Origin: Sphingopyxis sp. HIX
GTDB lineage: Bacteria > Pseudomonadota > Alphaproteobacteria > Sphingomonadales > Sphingomonadaceae
NCBI RefSeq assembly: GCF_001468285.1
Contig: NZ_LNSB01000008.1
Span: forward strand, 52,225 to 116,224
Reading direction: 5' to 3'
DNA length: 64,000 nt
Shown: piece after piece, positions 51,230 to 60,992 of the stretch
How positions within the stretch are numbered: position 1 is the first letter of the stretch
Layout of the letters: each line of letters starts with the position of its first letter
Program-made: the position numbers and the translations under genes
The notes under the pieces: model-generated
Told to the model about the DNA's origin: nothing
The model's database searches: none
Seen by the model: the letters and a program-made list of their open reading frames with translations, nothing else

Positions 51230-54194
51230 CGCCAAACCCACCATCTTCTCGATCCCGGTCCAGCGGGCCTTTTCCGACGCGCTCGCCGCGGGGCTGATCG
51301 CGCGTTTCGCCGATGGAGGGCTCGGGCTCGCCGAAGGGCTGATCCTGCTGCCGAGCAACCGCGCGCGCAGCGCGGTGCAGGCGGCGTTCGTGCGCGCGGG
51401 CGGACAAGGCCTGCTGATGCCGCGGCTCGCGGTGATCGGCGACGCCGACCTCGACGAATCGGTCGCGCTTGCGCTCGACCCGATCGACGAGAGCGGGGCG
51501 CTGCCCCCCGCGATCGAGCCGCTGCGCCGCCGCCTGCTGCTCGCCGAACTGATCGAGCGGCACACCCCCGCGGACGAGGAGCCGATCCGCGGCGCGGCGG
51601 CGTTCCAGCTCGCCGACGGGCTCGCGCGGGTGATCGACCAGCTCCATTATGAAGAGGTCGCGGTGCCGGCGCTGGTCGACCTCGACCTCGGCGCCTTTGC
51701 CGACCATTGGCGCGCCTCGCTCGGCCGGCTGCGGCTGCTCGTCGACCATTGGCCCGCCGCGCTCGCGGCAACGGGGCGCATCGACCGCGCCGCGCGGCGC
51801 AACAAGCTGCTGGACCGGGTGACCGAGGGCTGGCGCGCCGCACCCCCCGCGCGCTTCGTGGTCGCGGCGGGGATCACCACCGCCGCGCCGGCGATCGCGC
51901 GGCTGCTGCGCGCGGTCGCCGACATGGACCGTGGCATGGTCGTGCTGCCCGGGCTCGACCGGAGCATGGGCGACGCCGAATGGGAGGCGCTGGGGCCGGT
52001 GCGGCGCGATGCCGACACGCCCGGACGCCCGCTCGAAACGCACCCGCAATATCATTTGAAACTGCTGCTCGATCGCATGGGTGCCGCGCGCGGCGAGGTC
52101 GCCGAGTGGGCCGCCGCCTCGCCCTTCGACGGCCCCGACGCGCGCGCGCCCTTCGTGTCGCTGCTCTTCGCCCCCGCCGAATTCACCGCCCGGTGGCAGG
52201 CGCCCGGCGACCTGTCGGCGGCGACCGCGGGGATTTCGGGCGCGGTCTTCGCCGACGACGGGCAGGAGGCGCAGGGGATCGCGCTGTTGATGCGCGAGGC
52301 GCTCGAGACGCCGGGGCGCACCGCCGCGTTGGTGACCCCCGACCGCGCGCTCGCCGAACGCGTCGCCGCCGCGCTCGCGCGCTGGGGCATTGCGGTCGAC
52401 GACAGCGCGGGCCAGCCCTTGGCGCGCACGCCGCCGGGCACCCTGCTGCTGCTCCTCGCCGAACTGGCGGCGGGGTTTGATCCGGTCGCGCTGGTCGCGC
52501 TGCTCGGCCACCCGCTCGTCCGCAAGGGCGAGGGGCGTTTCGCCTGGCTCGACCGGCTGCGCGCGCTCGACCTGCTGCTGCGCGATCCGGGGCTCGAACC
52601 CGGCTGGGATGGCGTGCGCGCGCGCATCGCCGACTGGGGCGCGAGCGAGCATAAGCGCGAGCGCGCTATGGCCGAGGATCTCGCGCCCTGGTGGGACGAG
52701 CTGGCGGCAGCGCTCGGCGCGGCGCTCGCGCCTTTTGCGGCCCCCGCGCCGCCCGCCTTGCTCCTCGGCGCGCTGCAGGCGGGGCTCGAATGGCTGACGG
52801 GCGAGGCCGCCTGGGCGGGCCCGACGGGACGCGCGCTGTCGGGGCTTTTCGACCAATGGGCGCTCGCCGAAGGTGCCGGGCCGGCGCTGGTCGACCCCGC
52901 AGACTTCCCCGCGATGCTGGCGCAATTGCTGGGCGGCGAGAGCGTGCGGCCGCCTTATGGCGGGCATCCGCGGCTGTTCATCTGGGGCCTGCTCGAGGCG
53001 CGGCTGCAGCGCGCCGGGCTGATGATCCTCGGCGGGCTCGACGAGGGGCGCTGGCCCGCGGCGACGCAGCCCGATCCCTGGCTCGCGCCGGGCATCCGCA
53101 AGCAGCTCGGCCTGCCCGCGCCCGAGCGGCAGCAGGGCATGGCGGCGCATGATTTTGCCGGCGCGCTCGGCGCGGGCGAGATCGTCGTGACGCGCGCCTT
53201 GCGCGGTGGCGGCGACCCCGCGGTCGCCTCGCGCTTCTGGCTGCGGCTGACCGCGCTCGCGGGCGAACTGCCCGAACCGGCGCCGGGCGGCGTGCCGGTG
53301 ACGCGGCTCGCGGCGATGCTCGACGTGCCGCCGGGCGACCCGAGCCCCGAACTGCGCCCCGCGCCGCAGCCGCCCGCTGGCGAGCGGCCGCGCCGGATCA
53401 GCGTCACCGGCGTCGACCGGCTCGCGCGCGACCCTTACTCTTATTATGCGAACCAGATGCTCGGCCTGTCGGCGCTCGCGCCGCTGAGCGCCGCGCCCGA
53501 TCCGCGCTGGCGCGGGACGCGGGTGCATCTGTTGTTCGAACAATGGGTGCGTGCGGGCGCGACCCCCGCGGCGTTCGAGACCGAGCTCGAGGCGCTCGCC
53601 GACGACCCCGCGCTCGACGCGATCGCGCGCGCTTTCTGGTTGCCGCGGATCGAGCCCGCGCTGCGCTGGGCGGCGGCGCAGCTGGTCGATGCCGAAGGGC
53701 GCGAAGCGCTGGGTGTCGAAATCCGCGGCGAGCGCACGGCGGACGGGCTGACGCTGCACGGCAAGGCCGACCGCGTCGACCGGCTGGCGGACGGCAGCCT
53801 CGCGATCGTCGACTACAAGACCGGCGGCGCGCCGAGCGCCAAGGCGGCGGCCGACAAGCTCGACAACCAACTCGGGCTGCTCGGGCTGCTCGCGCGCGAA
53901 GGTGCCATGGCGGGGATCGATGCCGCTGCGGTCGGCGCGCTCGAATATTGGAGCCTGCGGCCCGACCGCCGCGCCGACGGCGCCGGGAAGATCAGCAATA
54001 GCTACGGCCCGCGCAGCGAGCTCAAGAGCGCCGAGGCGGCCATCGACCATGCCGCCGACGCGCTGACCGAGTTCGCGGCGAAATATCTGTTCGGCGACGC
54101 GCCCTTCGTCCCCGGCGAGGCGACGGGTTATGGCGACTACGACCAGCTGATGCGCCGCGACGAATGGTTCGGGCGCGGCGAGGAGGGCGCGTGA
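51222..54194 (+). CDS. addB: double-strand break repair protein AddB (inactive helicase / nuclease subunit)
   Basis: 990 aa. AddB-type superfamily I helicase with degenerate Walker A (LPSNRARSAVQAAF) and a C-terminal PD-(D/E)XK nuclease, AIVDYKTGGAPSAK. With AddA it resects double-strand breaks for RecA loading. No four-cysteine iron-sulfur cluster is visible, in contrast to the Bacillus protein. Overlaps addA (GTGA). Confidence 0.92.
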   Translation: MADAKPTIFSIPVQRAFSDALAAGLIARFADGGLGLAEGLILLPSNRARSAVQAAFVRAGGQGLLMPRLAVIGDADLDESVALALDPIDESGALPPAIEPLRRRLLLAELIERHTPADEEPIRGAAAFQLADGLARVIDQLHYEEVAVPALVDLDLGAFADHWRASLGRLRLLVDHWPAALAATGRIDRAARRNKLLDRVTEGWRAAPPARFVVAAGITTAAPAIARLLRAVADMDRGMVVLPGLDRSMGDAEWEALGPVRRDADTPGRPLETHPQYHLKLLLDRMGAARGEVAEWAAASPFDGPDARAPFVSLLFAPAEFTARWQAPGDLSAATAGISGAVFADDGQEAQGIALLMREALETPGRTAALVTPDRALAERVAAALARWGIAVDDSAGQPLARTPPGTLLLLLAELAAGFDPVALVALLGHPLVRKGEGRFAWLDRLRALDLLLRDPGLEPGWDGVRARIADWGASEHKRERAMAEDLAPWWDELAAALGAALAPFAAPAPPALLLGALQAGLEWLTGEAAWAGPTGRALSGLFDQWALAEGAGPALVDPADFPAMLAQLLGGESVRPPYGGHPRLFIWGLLEARLQRAGLMILGGLDEGRWPAATQPDPWLAPGIRKQLGLPAPERQQGMAAHDFAGALGAGEIVVTRALRGGGDPAVASRFWLRLTALAGELPEPAPGGVPVTRLAAMLDVPPGDPSPELRPAPQPPAGERPRRISVTGVDRLARDPYSYYANQMLGLSALAPLSAAPDPRWRGTRVHLLFEQWVRAGATPAAFETELEALADDPALDAIARAFWLPRIEPALRWAAAQLVDAEGREALGVEIRGERTADGLTLHGKADRVDRLADGSLAIVDYKTGGAPSAKAAADKLDNQLGLLGLLAREGAMAGIDAAAVGALEYWSLRPDRRADGAGKISNSYGPRSELKSAEAAIDHAADALTEFAAKYLFGDAPFVPGEATGYGDYDQLMRRDEWFGRGEEGA

Positions 54195-57100
54195 GCGGCC
54201 CCGCGACCCTCGCGACGCTCGACCCGCGGCAGGGCGCCGCCGCCGATCCCGCGCATCATGTGTGGCTCGGCGCGTCGGCGGGCACCGGCAAGACGCAGGT
54301 GCTGTCGGCGCGCGTGCTGCGGCTGATGCTGGGCGGCGAGGCGCCCGAGGCGATCCTGTGCATCACCTTCACCAAGGCGGGCGCGGCCGAGATGGCGCAC
54401 CGCATCCACGAACGGCTCGCCGCCTGGGTACGGATGAGCGACGGCGATTTGCGGCTTGACCTCCACGCGCTCGGGCTCGACTGGCAGGCGCCGGGGCTGA
54501 TGGCGCGCGCACGCGCCTTGTTCGCGACGGTGATCGACAGCCCGGGCGGCGCCATCCGCGTCCAGACGATCCACAGCTTCTGCCAGACCCTGCTTGCGAG
54601 CTTCCCGCTCGAGGCGAAATTGCTCCCGGGCTTTCGCCCGATCGAGGAGGATGAGGCCGCGGCGCTGCAGCGGCAGGTGCTCGGCGACCTGTTGGACGCG
54701 CCCGGGGGCGAGCGCGACGCATTGCGCGCGGCCGCGGCGAACCTGTCGCGGCGGCTGGGCCCCGAGGCGGCGCTGTCCTTCTTGTCGGGCTGCGCGAGCG
54801 TCTTCGGCGGGCCGCGCGCGTCGCTGCCCCCCGCGGCGCACGATTTGCGCACGGCGTTCGGCCTGCCGGGCGGCGATCCCGACACCTGGCTCGCGGGCGA
54901 ACTCGCCGCGGGCGCGGTCGCCGACGCCGACATCCGCGCGGTCGCGACGAGCGGCGCCAACTGGGGGACCAAGACCGGCGAAGCCTGTTCGGACCGGATG
55001 ATCGGCTGGCTGATGGCCGATGCCGCGGTGCGCGCCGGCATGCTGGACGAACTGCTCGGCGCTTTCCTGACCGGCAAGGGCGAACTTCGCGCCGACTTCG
55101 CGGGGGACAAGGGGCGGATGACCGACTGCGTCGACAGCGCCGTGCGGATCGTCGAGGCGGCGAGCGCGCTCCGCGGTACCGCGGCGGCGATGCGCGTCGC
55201 CGACGAGCTGGCCGCGGCGTGGAAACTCGGCAGCCGCTTCGCCGAGGGCTATGCGCTGGCGAAGCGCGAGAAGGGGCTCGCCGATTTCGACGACCTGATC
55301 ACGCTCGCGGGCTCGCTGCTGCGCGTCAGCAGCTTCGGCGAATGGGTGCGCTTCAAGCTCGACCAGCGCACCGACCATATATTGGTCGACGAGGCGCAGG
55401 ACACCAATATGCGCCAGTGGGGGATCGTGCTCTCGCTCGCCGAGGAATTTTTCGCGGTGCACGGCACCGATGCCGAACGCGCGCGGACATTGTTCACCGT
55501 CGGCGACCGCAAGCAGGCGATCTTCGGGTTCCAGGGCACCGAGCCCAAGGCCTTTGCGGCCGCGCGCGACCTGTTCCATGCCTTGGGCGAACAGGCGGGG
55601 CAGGATTTCCGGCAGGTCGACCTCGTCTCCAACTATCGCTCGACCCCCGCGGTGCTGGCGGTCGTCGACGCCTGGCTGGCGGCGGGCGGCACCGCGGCGA
55701 TGGGACTGGACGGCAGCGAGCCGCTGCACCGCCCGTATCGCGAAGCCCATGCCGGGCAGGTCGAGCTGTGGGAACCGCTGCCGGTGGGCAAGGCGCTCGA
55801 CGCCGCGGCCGAGGATGCGGGCGAGGAGGAGGGCGCTGCCGATGCGAGCGCGCCCGCGTCGGACCCGGCGAGCATGCGGCTGGCGCGCGCGATCGCGGGC
55901 GAGGTGCGGCACTGGATCGACCATGGCAAGGACGGCCGGCCCGTCGCACCCGGCGACGTGATGATCCTGGTGCGCCGCCGCCGCGACCTCGCGGCGCGGA
56001 TCGTCGCGCGGCTGCAGGCGCTGCACGTCCCCGTCGCGGGCGTCGACCGCTTCGCGCTGACCCAGCCGCTCGCCGTGCAGGATTTGATGGCGGCGATGCG
56101 CTTCGCGGTGCAGCCGCTCGACGACCTCAACCTCGCGGCGCTGCTCGTCTCGCCGCTGATCGGCTGGTCGCAGGACGAACTCTACGCGCTGACGAAGGCG
56201 CGCGGGCGGACGCCGATCTGGGCGCATCTGCGCGGGAACGAGGCGGCGGTGCCCGCCGCGACGATGGCGGCGCTGCGGACGCTGCTCGGCATGGCCGATT
56301 ATACGACGCCCTTCCGCTTCCTCGAAACGCTGCTGTCGGGACCGATCGACGGGCGGCGCAAGCTTTACGCGCGGCTGGGGCGCGAGGCGCGCGACCCGAT
56401 CGACGAACTGCTGAACCAGGCGCTGGCGTTCGAGGCGCGCGAGACGGTGTCGCTGCTCGGCTTCGTGACGCAGGTCGAGGGCAGCGCCGCCGACATCAAG
56501 CGCCAGACCGAGGCGCGCAGCGACGTCGTGCGCGTGATGACGGTGCATGGGTCGAAAGGGCTGCAGGCGCCGATCGTCATCCTCGCCGACGCGACCGACG
56601 ACGCCGCGATCGGGCATCGCCCGTTCAGCGTCGACGTCGCGGGGTGGGAGAAATTGCCCGTCTTCGCGGTGCCCGCCGACGAGCGCCACGGCGCGCTCGC
56701 CGCGGCCTATGATGCGGCGGCGAAGGCGGCGTCGGAGGAGCATTGGCGGCTTTTCTACGTCGCGATGACGCGCGCCGAGGAGATACTCGTCGTCGCGGGG
56801 GTGACGAAGAAGGCCGACCGCAGCGTACCCGAGGCGAGCTGGCACGCCGCCGCCGACGCGGCGCTGACCGGCATGGGGCTCGATTGGGAGGCGGCGGGGC
56901 CGATGTGGAGCCGCCGCCTAGTCCACCGCGCCAATGCCGGCAAATGGGCGAAGAAGGAAAAGGCCGCGCGCGCCGTGCCGCCGCCGCTGGTGCTGCCGTC
57001 ATGGGCGCTGGCGCCCGCGCCCGAGGAAGCGCGCCCGCCGCGCCCGCTCGCACCCTCGTCGCTCGGCGACGACGATGTCGCGGTCGCGCCGCAGGGCGCC

Positions 57101-57637
57101 CCGCGCGTCGCCGCGGTCGAGCGCGGGCTGCTGCTCCACGCGCTGTTCGAGCGGCTGCCGCCGGTCGCGCCCGCGCGGCGGCGCACGGCGGCGCTGCACT
57201 GGCTCGGCGCGCAGGCTCCGGCGCTGGGCGAGGGCGCGCGCGAGGCGATGGTGGGCGAGGTGCTGGCGGTGATCGATGACCCGGCGCATGCCGCGCTGTT
57301 CGGTCCGGGCAGCCTCGCCGAGGTGCCATTGTCGGCGGTGGTCGACGGCGTCGTCGTCGCGGGGATCGTCGACCGGCTGCTGGTGACGGACGAGGCGGTG
57401 ACGGTAATCGACTACAAGACCGGGCGGCATGTCCCCGCGTCGGCCGAAGAGGTCGCCCCGGCGTATCTCAGGCAGATGGCGGCCTACCGCGACGCGCTCG
57501 CCGCCATCTTCCCTGGGCGGCGGATCGCGGCGGCCTTGCTCTACACCGCCGCGCCCAAACTGATCGTGCTGGGCGATGACTTATTGGCGCCGCACAAGCC
57601 CGGCTTGCTGGCAACCAAGGCGAATTTGCCGGGTTGA
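54191..57637 (+). CDS. addA: double-strand break repair helicase AddA
   Basis: 1148 aa from GTG 54191. UvrD-type helicase: Walker A GASAGTGKTQVLSAR, Walker B HILVDEAQDTN, VSNYRST, VMTVHGSKGLQAPIV. The C-terminal nuclease motif reads VTVIDYKTGRHVP. Works with AddB; alphaproteobacteria use AddAB instead of RecBCD. Confidence 0.95.
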   Translation: MSGPATLATLDPRQGAAADPAHHVWLGASAGTGKTQVLSARVLRLMLGGEAPEAILCITFTKAGAAEMAHRIHERLAAWVRMSDGDLRLDLHALGLDWQAPGLMARARALFATVIDSPGGAIRVQTIHSFCQTLLASFPLEAKLLPGFRPIEEDEAAALQRQVLGDLLDAPGGERDALRAAAANLSRRLGPEAALSFLSGCASVFGGPRASLPPAAHDLRTAFGLPGGDPDTWLAGELAAGAVADADIRAVATSGANWGTKTGEACSDRMIGWLMADAAVRAGMLDELLGAFLTGKGELRADFAGDKGRMTDCVDSAVRIVEAASALRGTAAAMRVADELAAAWKLGSRFAEGYALAKREKGLADFDDLITLAGSLLRVSSFGEWVRFKLDQRTDHILVDEAQDTNMRQWGIVLSLAEEFFAVHGTDAERARTLFTVGDRKQAIFGFQGTEPKAFAAARDLFHALGEQAGQDFRQVDLVSNYRSTPAVLAVVDAWLAAGGTAAMGLDGSEPLHRPYREAHAGQVELWEPLPVGKALDAAAEDAGEEEGAADASAPASDPASMRLARAIAGEVRHWIDHGKDGRPVAPGDVMILVRRRRDLAARIVARLQALHVPVAGVDRFALTQPLAVQDLMAAMRFAVQPLDDLNLAALLVSPLIGWSQDELYALTKARGRTPIWAHLRGNEAAVPAATMAALRTLLGMADYTTPFRFLETLLSGPIDGRRKLYARLGREARDPIDELLNQALAFEARETVSLLGFVTQVEGSAADIKRQTEARSDVVRVMTVHGSKGLQAPIVILADATDDAAIGHRPFSVDVAGWEKLPVFAVPADERHGALAAAYDAAAKAASEEHWRLFYVAMTRAEEILVVAGVTKKADRSVPEASWHAAADAALTGMGLDWEAAGPMWSRRLVHRANAGKWAKKEKAARAVPPPLVLPSWALAPAPEEARPPRPLAPSSLGDDDVAVAPQGAPRVAAVERGLLLHALFERLPPVAPARRRTAALHWLGAQAPALGEGAREAMVGEVLAVIDDPAHAALFGPGSLAEVPLSAVVDGVVVAGIVDRLLVTDEAVTVIDYKTGRHVPASAEEVAPAYLRQMAAYRDALAAIFPGRRIAAALLYTAAPKLIVLGDDLLAPHKPGLLATKANLPG

Positions 57638-57700
57638 GGACTTGAGCCGGACGCGCCGACTGCCTAGCTTGGAGCCAAGCAGAATTTCAGGAGACCTTAT

Positions 57701-58021
57701 ATGGGTACCAAAGCGATTACCGACGCCAGCTTCCAGAGCGACGTCCTCGACAGCGACACCCCCGTCCTCGTCGATTTCTGGGCCGAATGGTGCGGTCCGT
57801 GCAAGATGATCGGCCCCGCGCTCGAAGAGATTTCGGACGAACTGGCGGGCAAGGTGGTGATCGCCAAGATCAACATCGACGACCATCCCGAAGCGCCGGG
57901 CAAGTATGGCGTGCGCGGGATCCCGACGATGATCCTGTTCAAGAACGGCGAGATCGCCGACACCAAGGTCGGCGCCGCGCCCAAGAGCGCGCTCAAGGGC
58001 TGGCTCGAAAGCGCGCTGTAA
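57701..58021 (+). CDS. trxA: thioredoxin
   Basis: 106 aa, standard length. Active site [10 protein letters not shown]; cis-Pro in [13 protein letters not shown]. General disulfide reductase; frequently downstream of addA in alphaproteobacteria. AGGAG precedes the ATG. A convergent hairpin follows. Confidence 0.96.
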   Translation: MGTKAITDASFQSDVLDSDTPVLVDFWAEWCGPCKMIGPALEEISDELAGKVVIAKINIDDHPEAPGKYGVRGIPTMILFKNGEIADTKVGAAPKSALKGWLESAL

Positions 58022-58030
58022 TCTGGCTGG

Positions 58031-58050
58031 ACCCCGGCGAGAGCCGGGGT
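58031..58050. terminator. hairpin between convergent trxA and argJ
   Basis: ACCCCGGC-GAGA-GCCGGGGT, eight-base perfect arms; serves both convergent genes. It resembles a half-unit of the GTCACCCCGG repeats. Confidence 0.6.
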
Positions 58051-58054
58051 TCGC

Positions 58055-59281
58055 TCAGCTCCGATAGTCGGCGTTGATGCTGATATAGCCGTGGGTCAGG
58101 TCGCAGGTCCACACGGTCGCGCGGCCGTCGCCGAGGCCGAGGTCCGCGCCGATGCGCACCTCGAGCCCTTTGAGATGCGCGGCGACCGGCGCCTCGTCAT
58201 AGCCGTCGACGGGCAGGCCCTGCTTCGCGACCCAATGGTCGCCGAAGCGGATCGCGAGGCGGTCGCGGTCGGCGGGTTCGCCCGCCTTGCCCACTGCCAT
58301 CACGACGCGGCCCCAGTTCGCGTCCTCGCCCGCGATCGCGGTCTTCACGAGCGGCGAATTGGCGATGGCGAGCGCGACTCGCTTGGCGCTGTGGTCGTCG
58401 GCGGCACCGGTCACCTGGATTTCGATGAACTTCGACGCGCCCTCGCCGTCGCGCACGACCTGGTGCGCGAGGTCGAGCGAGACCTGGCGGATCGCCGCGT
58501 AAAGCGCGTCGGCGCCGACGTCGTCCCACGATTCGAGGACCGGATTGCCCGCCTGTCCGGTCGCGAAGAGCAGCACGGTGTCGCTGGTCGAGGTGTCGCT
58601 GTCGACGGTGATGCTGTTGAAGCTGCCCCCCGTCGCTTCGGTGAGCATCGCCTGCAGCAGCGCCGGCGCGACCGCGGCGTCGGTGAAGATATAGCCGAGC
58701 ATCGTCGCCATGTCGGGCGCGATCATGCCCGATCCCTTGACGATTCCCGCGACCTGCACCGTGCGCTCGCCGATCACCGCGCTCGCGCCCGATCCCTTGG
58801 CGAAGGTGTCGGTGGTGCCGATGGTCTCGGCCGCCGCCTCCCACGAACAGGGCGCGGCGGTGAGCGCGGCTTCGACCCCGGCGCGCGCCTTGTCCTTGGG
58901 CAGCGGCACGCCGATCACGCCGGTCGAGCTCACGAAGACGTCGTCCCGCGCGCAGCCGAGGTGGTCCGCGACCTGATCCATGATCTGCTCGACGGCCTCG
59001 CGCCCGCGATAGCCGGTGAAAGCGTTGCTGTTGCCCGCATTGACGATCAGCGCGCGCGCGGCGCCATCCCTTACCTGCTCGCGGCCGAGTTCGACTTCGG
59101 ACGAGCAGCAGATGTTGCGCGTGAACACGCCCGCGACCGCGGTGCCGGGGGCGAGTTCGGCATAGGTGAGGTCGCAGCGGTCCCATTCCTTGTAGCGCGC
59201 GCGCGCGACGCGGAGCGTGACGCCGGCGATGGCGGGAAGCGCAGGGAAGGCGGCGGGGGCAAGCGGGGAGCGGGTCGTCAT
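58055..59281 (-). CDS. argJ: bifunctional glutamate N-acetyltransferase / amino-acid acetyltransferase
   Basis: 408 aa from ATG 59281; ATG 59296 (MRTLIM) is an equally open start with an AGAG near it. ArgJ makes N-acetylglutamate and recycles acetyl from N-acetylornithine in arginine synthesis. Autocleavage site MIAPDMATMLGYIFTDA has the catalytic Thr; family normally has Asn before Met, here Asp. IVNAGNSNAFTG, SGASAVIGE and SFNSITVDSDTSTSDT are conserved. Confidence 0.95.
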   Translation of the reverse strand: MTTRSPLAPAAFPALPAIAGVTLRVARARYKEWDRCDLTYAELAPGTAVAGVFTRNICCSSEVELGREQVRDGAARALIVNAGNSNAFTGYRGREAVEQIMDQVADHLGCARDDVFVSSTGVIGVPLPKDKARAGVEAALTAAPCSWEAAAETIGTTDTFAKGSGASAVIGERTVQVAGIVKGSGMIAPDMATMLGYIFTDAAVAPALLQAMLTEATGGSFNSITVDSDTSTSDTVLLFATGQAGNPVLESWDDVGADALYAAIRQVSLDLAHQVVRDGEGASKFIEIQVTGAADDHSAKRVALAIANSPLVKTAIAGEDANWGRVVMAVGKAGEPADRDRLAIRFGDHWVAKQGLPVDGYDEAPVAAHLKGLEVRIGADLGLGDGRATVWTCDLTHGYISINADYRS

Positions 59282-59364
59282 GATGAGGGTGCGCATAATC
59301 TCTAACGGCCCAAAGCAAAACCCCTCCCGGCAAGGGAGGGGCCTGTGTGCACGTCTTGTTAATT

Positions 59365-59445
59365 CGTCACCCCAGGCCCGACCCGGGGTCCCGCTGCTCC
59401 TGCCGTAGCGGAGAAGCGGAACCCCGGACCAAGTCCGGGGTGACG
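59365..59445. repeat. GTCACCCCGG palindromic element
   Basis: CGTCACCCCAGGCCCGACCC ... and mirrored ... GTCCGGGGTGACG; the same family as 39381-39456. A CCCCTCCC hairpin (59321-59345) precedes it. Both lie in the 176-bp gap between argJ and the aldehyde dehydrogenase. Confidence 0.85.
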
Positions 59446-59457
59446 AGCTAAATAGCG

Positions 59458-60894
59458 TCAGGCCGGAATGCCGCTGATCGCCTTGACCTCCATGAAGTCC
59501 TTGAGCCCGAACAGCCCGCCCTCGCGGCCATTGCCCGACGCTTTGTAGCCGCCGAAGGGCGCGCCCGGGGCGGGCCCCCAATTGTTCACCGCGACCATGC
59601 CCGCGCGCAGCTTCGGCGCGACTTTCGCCGCTTCGGACGGGTCGCCCGAGATCACCGCCGACAGGCCATATTCGGTGTCGTTGGCGACCGCGACCGCTTC
59701 GTCGAGCGTGTCGTAGGCCATGACCGTCGCGACGGGGCCGAACACTTCTTCCTTGGCGATGCGCATGTCGGGAGTGACGCCCGAGAAGACGGTGGGCTTG
59801 ATATAATAGCCGCGGTTGACATTCGCGGGCAGGCCGGTGCCGCCAGTCTCGAGCGTCGCGCCCTCGTCGATCGCCGACTGGATCAGGCCCTGAATCTTGT
59901 CGAACTGCGCCTTGTTGACCACCGGGCCGATATGCGCGCCTTCGGCGAGCGGATCGCCCACCTGCGTGCCGTCGAACATCGCCTTGATCACGCCGACCGC
60001 CGCCTCTGCCTCGTCCTTCTGGACCAGGATGCGCGTCGGGGCGATGCAGCTCTGCCCGGTGTTGACCAGCACGCCCGACACCGTCGGGGGCAGCACAGCG
60101 GCGAGGTCGGCGCCCGGCAGCACGATGTTCGGCGACTTGCCGCCCAGTTCCTGATGGACGCGCTTGACCGTGTCGGCCGCCGCCTTGGCGACGAGGATGC
60201 CGGCGCGGGTCGATCCGGTGAAGCTCACCATTTCGATGCCGGGGTGCGAGCTGATCGCGTTGCCGACGGTCGGGCCGTCGCCCTGCACGAGGTTGAACAC
60301 GCCCGGCGGCACGCCCGCCGCGTCGAGGATTTCGGCGAAGATCGTCGCATTGCCGGGGCATTCTTCGCTGGGTTTCAGCACCATCGTATTGCCGCCCGCG
60401 AGCGCGGGGGCGACCTTCAGCGCGATCTGGTTGAGCGGCCAGTTCCACGGGGTGATCATGCCGACGACGCCGATCGGCTCGTAGACGATGGTGTTGGCGC
60501 CATGCTGTTCGGTGAACTGGAAATCCTTGAGCGCCGCGATCGTGCCGAAGAAACCGCCGAGCCCGGCGGGCGCCTGCGCGGCGGCCGCGAAGCTGACCGG
60601 CGCGCCCATCTCGGCGGCCATCGATTTCGCGAGGTCGGGGATGCGCTTCTTATATTCCTCGACGATGCGGCCGAGCAGTTCGAGCCGTTCCTCGCGCGTG
60701 GTCTGCGAAAAGGTCTTGAAGGCTTCTTTCGCGGCCGCGACCGCGGCGTCGACGTCGGCCGCAGTGCCGAGCACGATCGTGCTCGCGGCTTCCTCGGTCG
60801 AGGGGCTGATCACGGCATGTTCCTTGCCGCCCTGGCTGTCGACCCACTGGCCGCCGATGTAATTTTGTTTCAGGTGCGTTTCGAAGCTGCTCAT
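59458..60894 (-). CDS. aldehyde dehydrogenase family protein
   Basis: 478 aa. NAD-dependent ALDH: catalytic C283 (NTGQSCIAPT), general base E249 (QELGGKSPN), substrate/cofactor motifs TPWNWPLNQIALK and SFTGSTRAG, all intact. Substrate unknown; similar enzymes oxidise aliphatic or benzaldehyde-type aldehydes. AGAGAGAA lies upstream. Confidence 0.92.
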   Translation of the reverse strand: MSSFETHLKQNYIGGQWVDSQGGKEHAVISPSTEEAASTIVLGTAADVDAAVAAAKEAFKTFSQTTREERLELLGRIVEEYKKRIPDLAKSMAAEMGAPVSFAAAAQAPAGLGGFFGTIAALKDFQFTEQHGANTIVYEPIGVVGMITPWNWPLNQIALKVAPALAGGNTMVLKPSEECPGNATIFAEILDAAGVPPGVFNLVQGDGPTVGNAISSHPGIEMVSFTGSTRAGILVAKAAADTVKRVHQELGGKSPNIVLPGADLAAVLPPTVSGVLVNTGQSCIAPTRILVQKDEAEAAVGVIKAMFDGTQVGDPLAEGAHIGPVVNKAQFDKIQGLIQSAIDEGATLETGGTGLPANVNRGYYIKPTVFSGVTPDMRIAKEEVFGPVATVMAYDTLDEAVAVANDTEYGLSAVISGDPSEAAKVAPKLRAGMVAVNNWGPAPGAPFGGYKASGNGREGGLFGLKDFMEVKAISGIPA

Positions 60895-60992
60895 TTTCTC
60901 TCTCCCATCGGCGGTTCCGGATACGTATCGGATTGCTACCTAATCATGGCGGCGAATGAATCAAGCGCGGCCGGGCGTTATATTCGCCGGTC

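Noticed and set aside
50835..54050. Long minus-strand open frame opposite addB
   Set aside because: Antisense to AddB motifs, composition typical of a shadow frame.
54137..56845. Long minus-strand frame opposite addA
   Set aside because: No recognisable motif; AddA helicase motifs are clear on the other strand.
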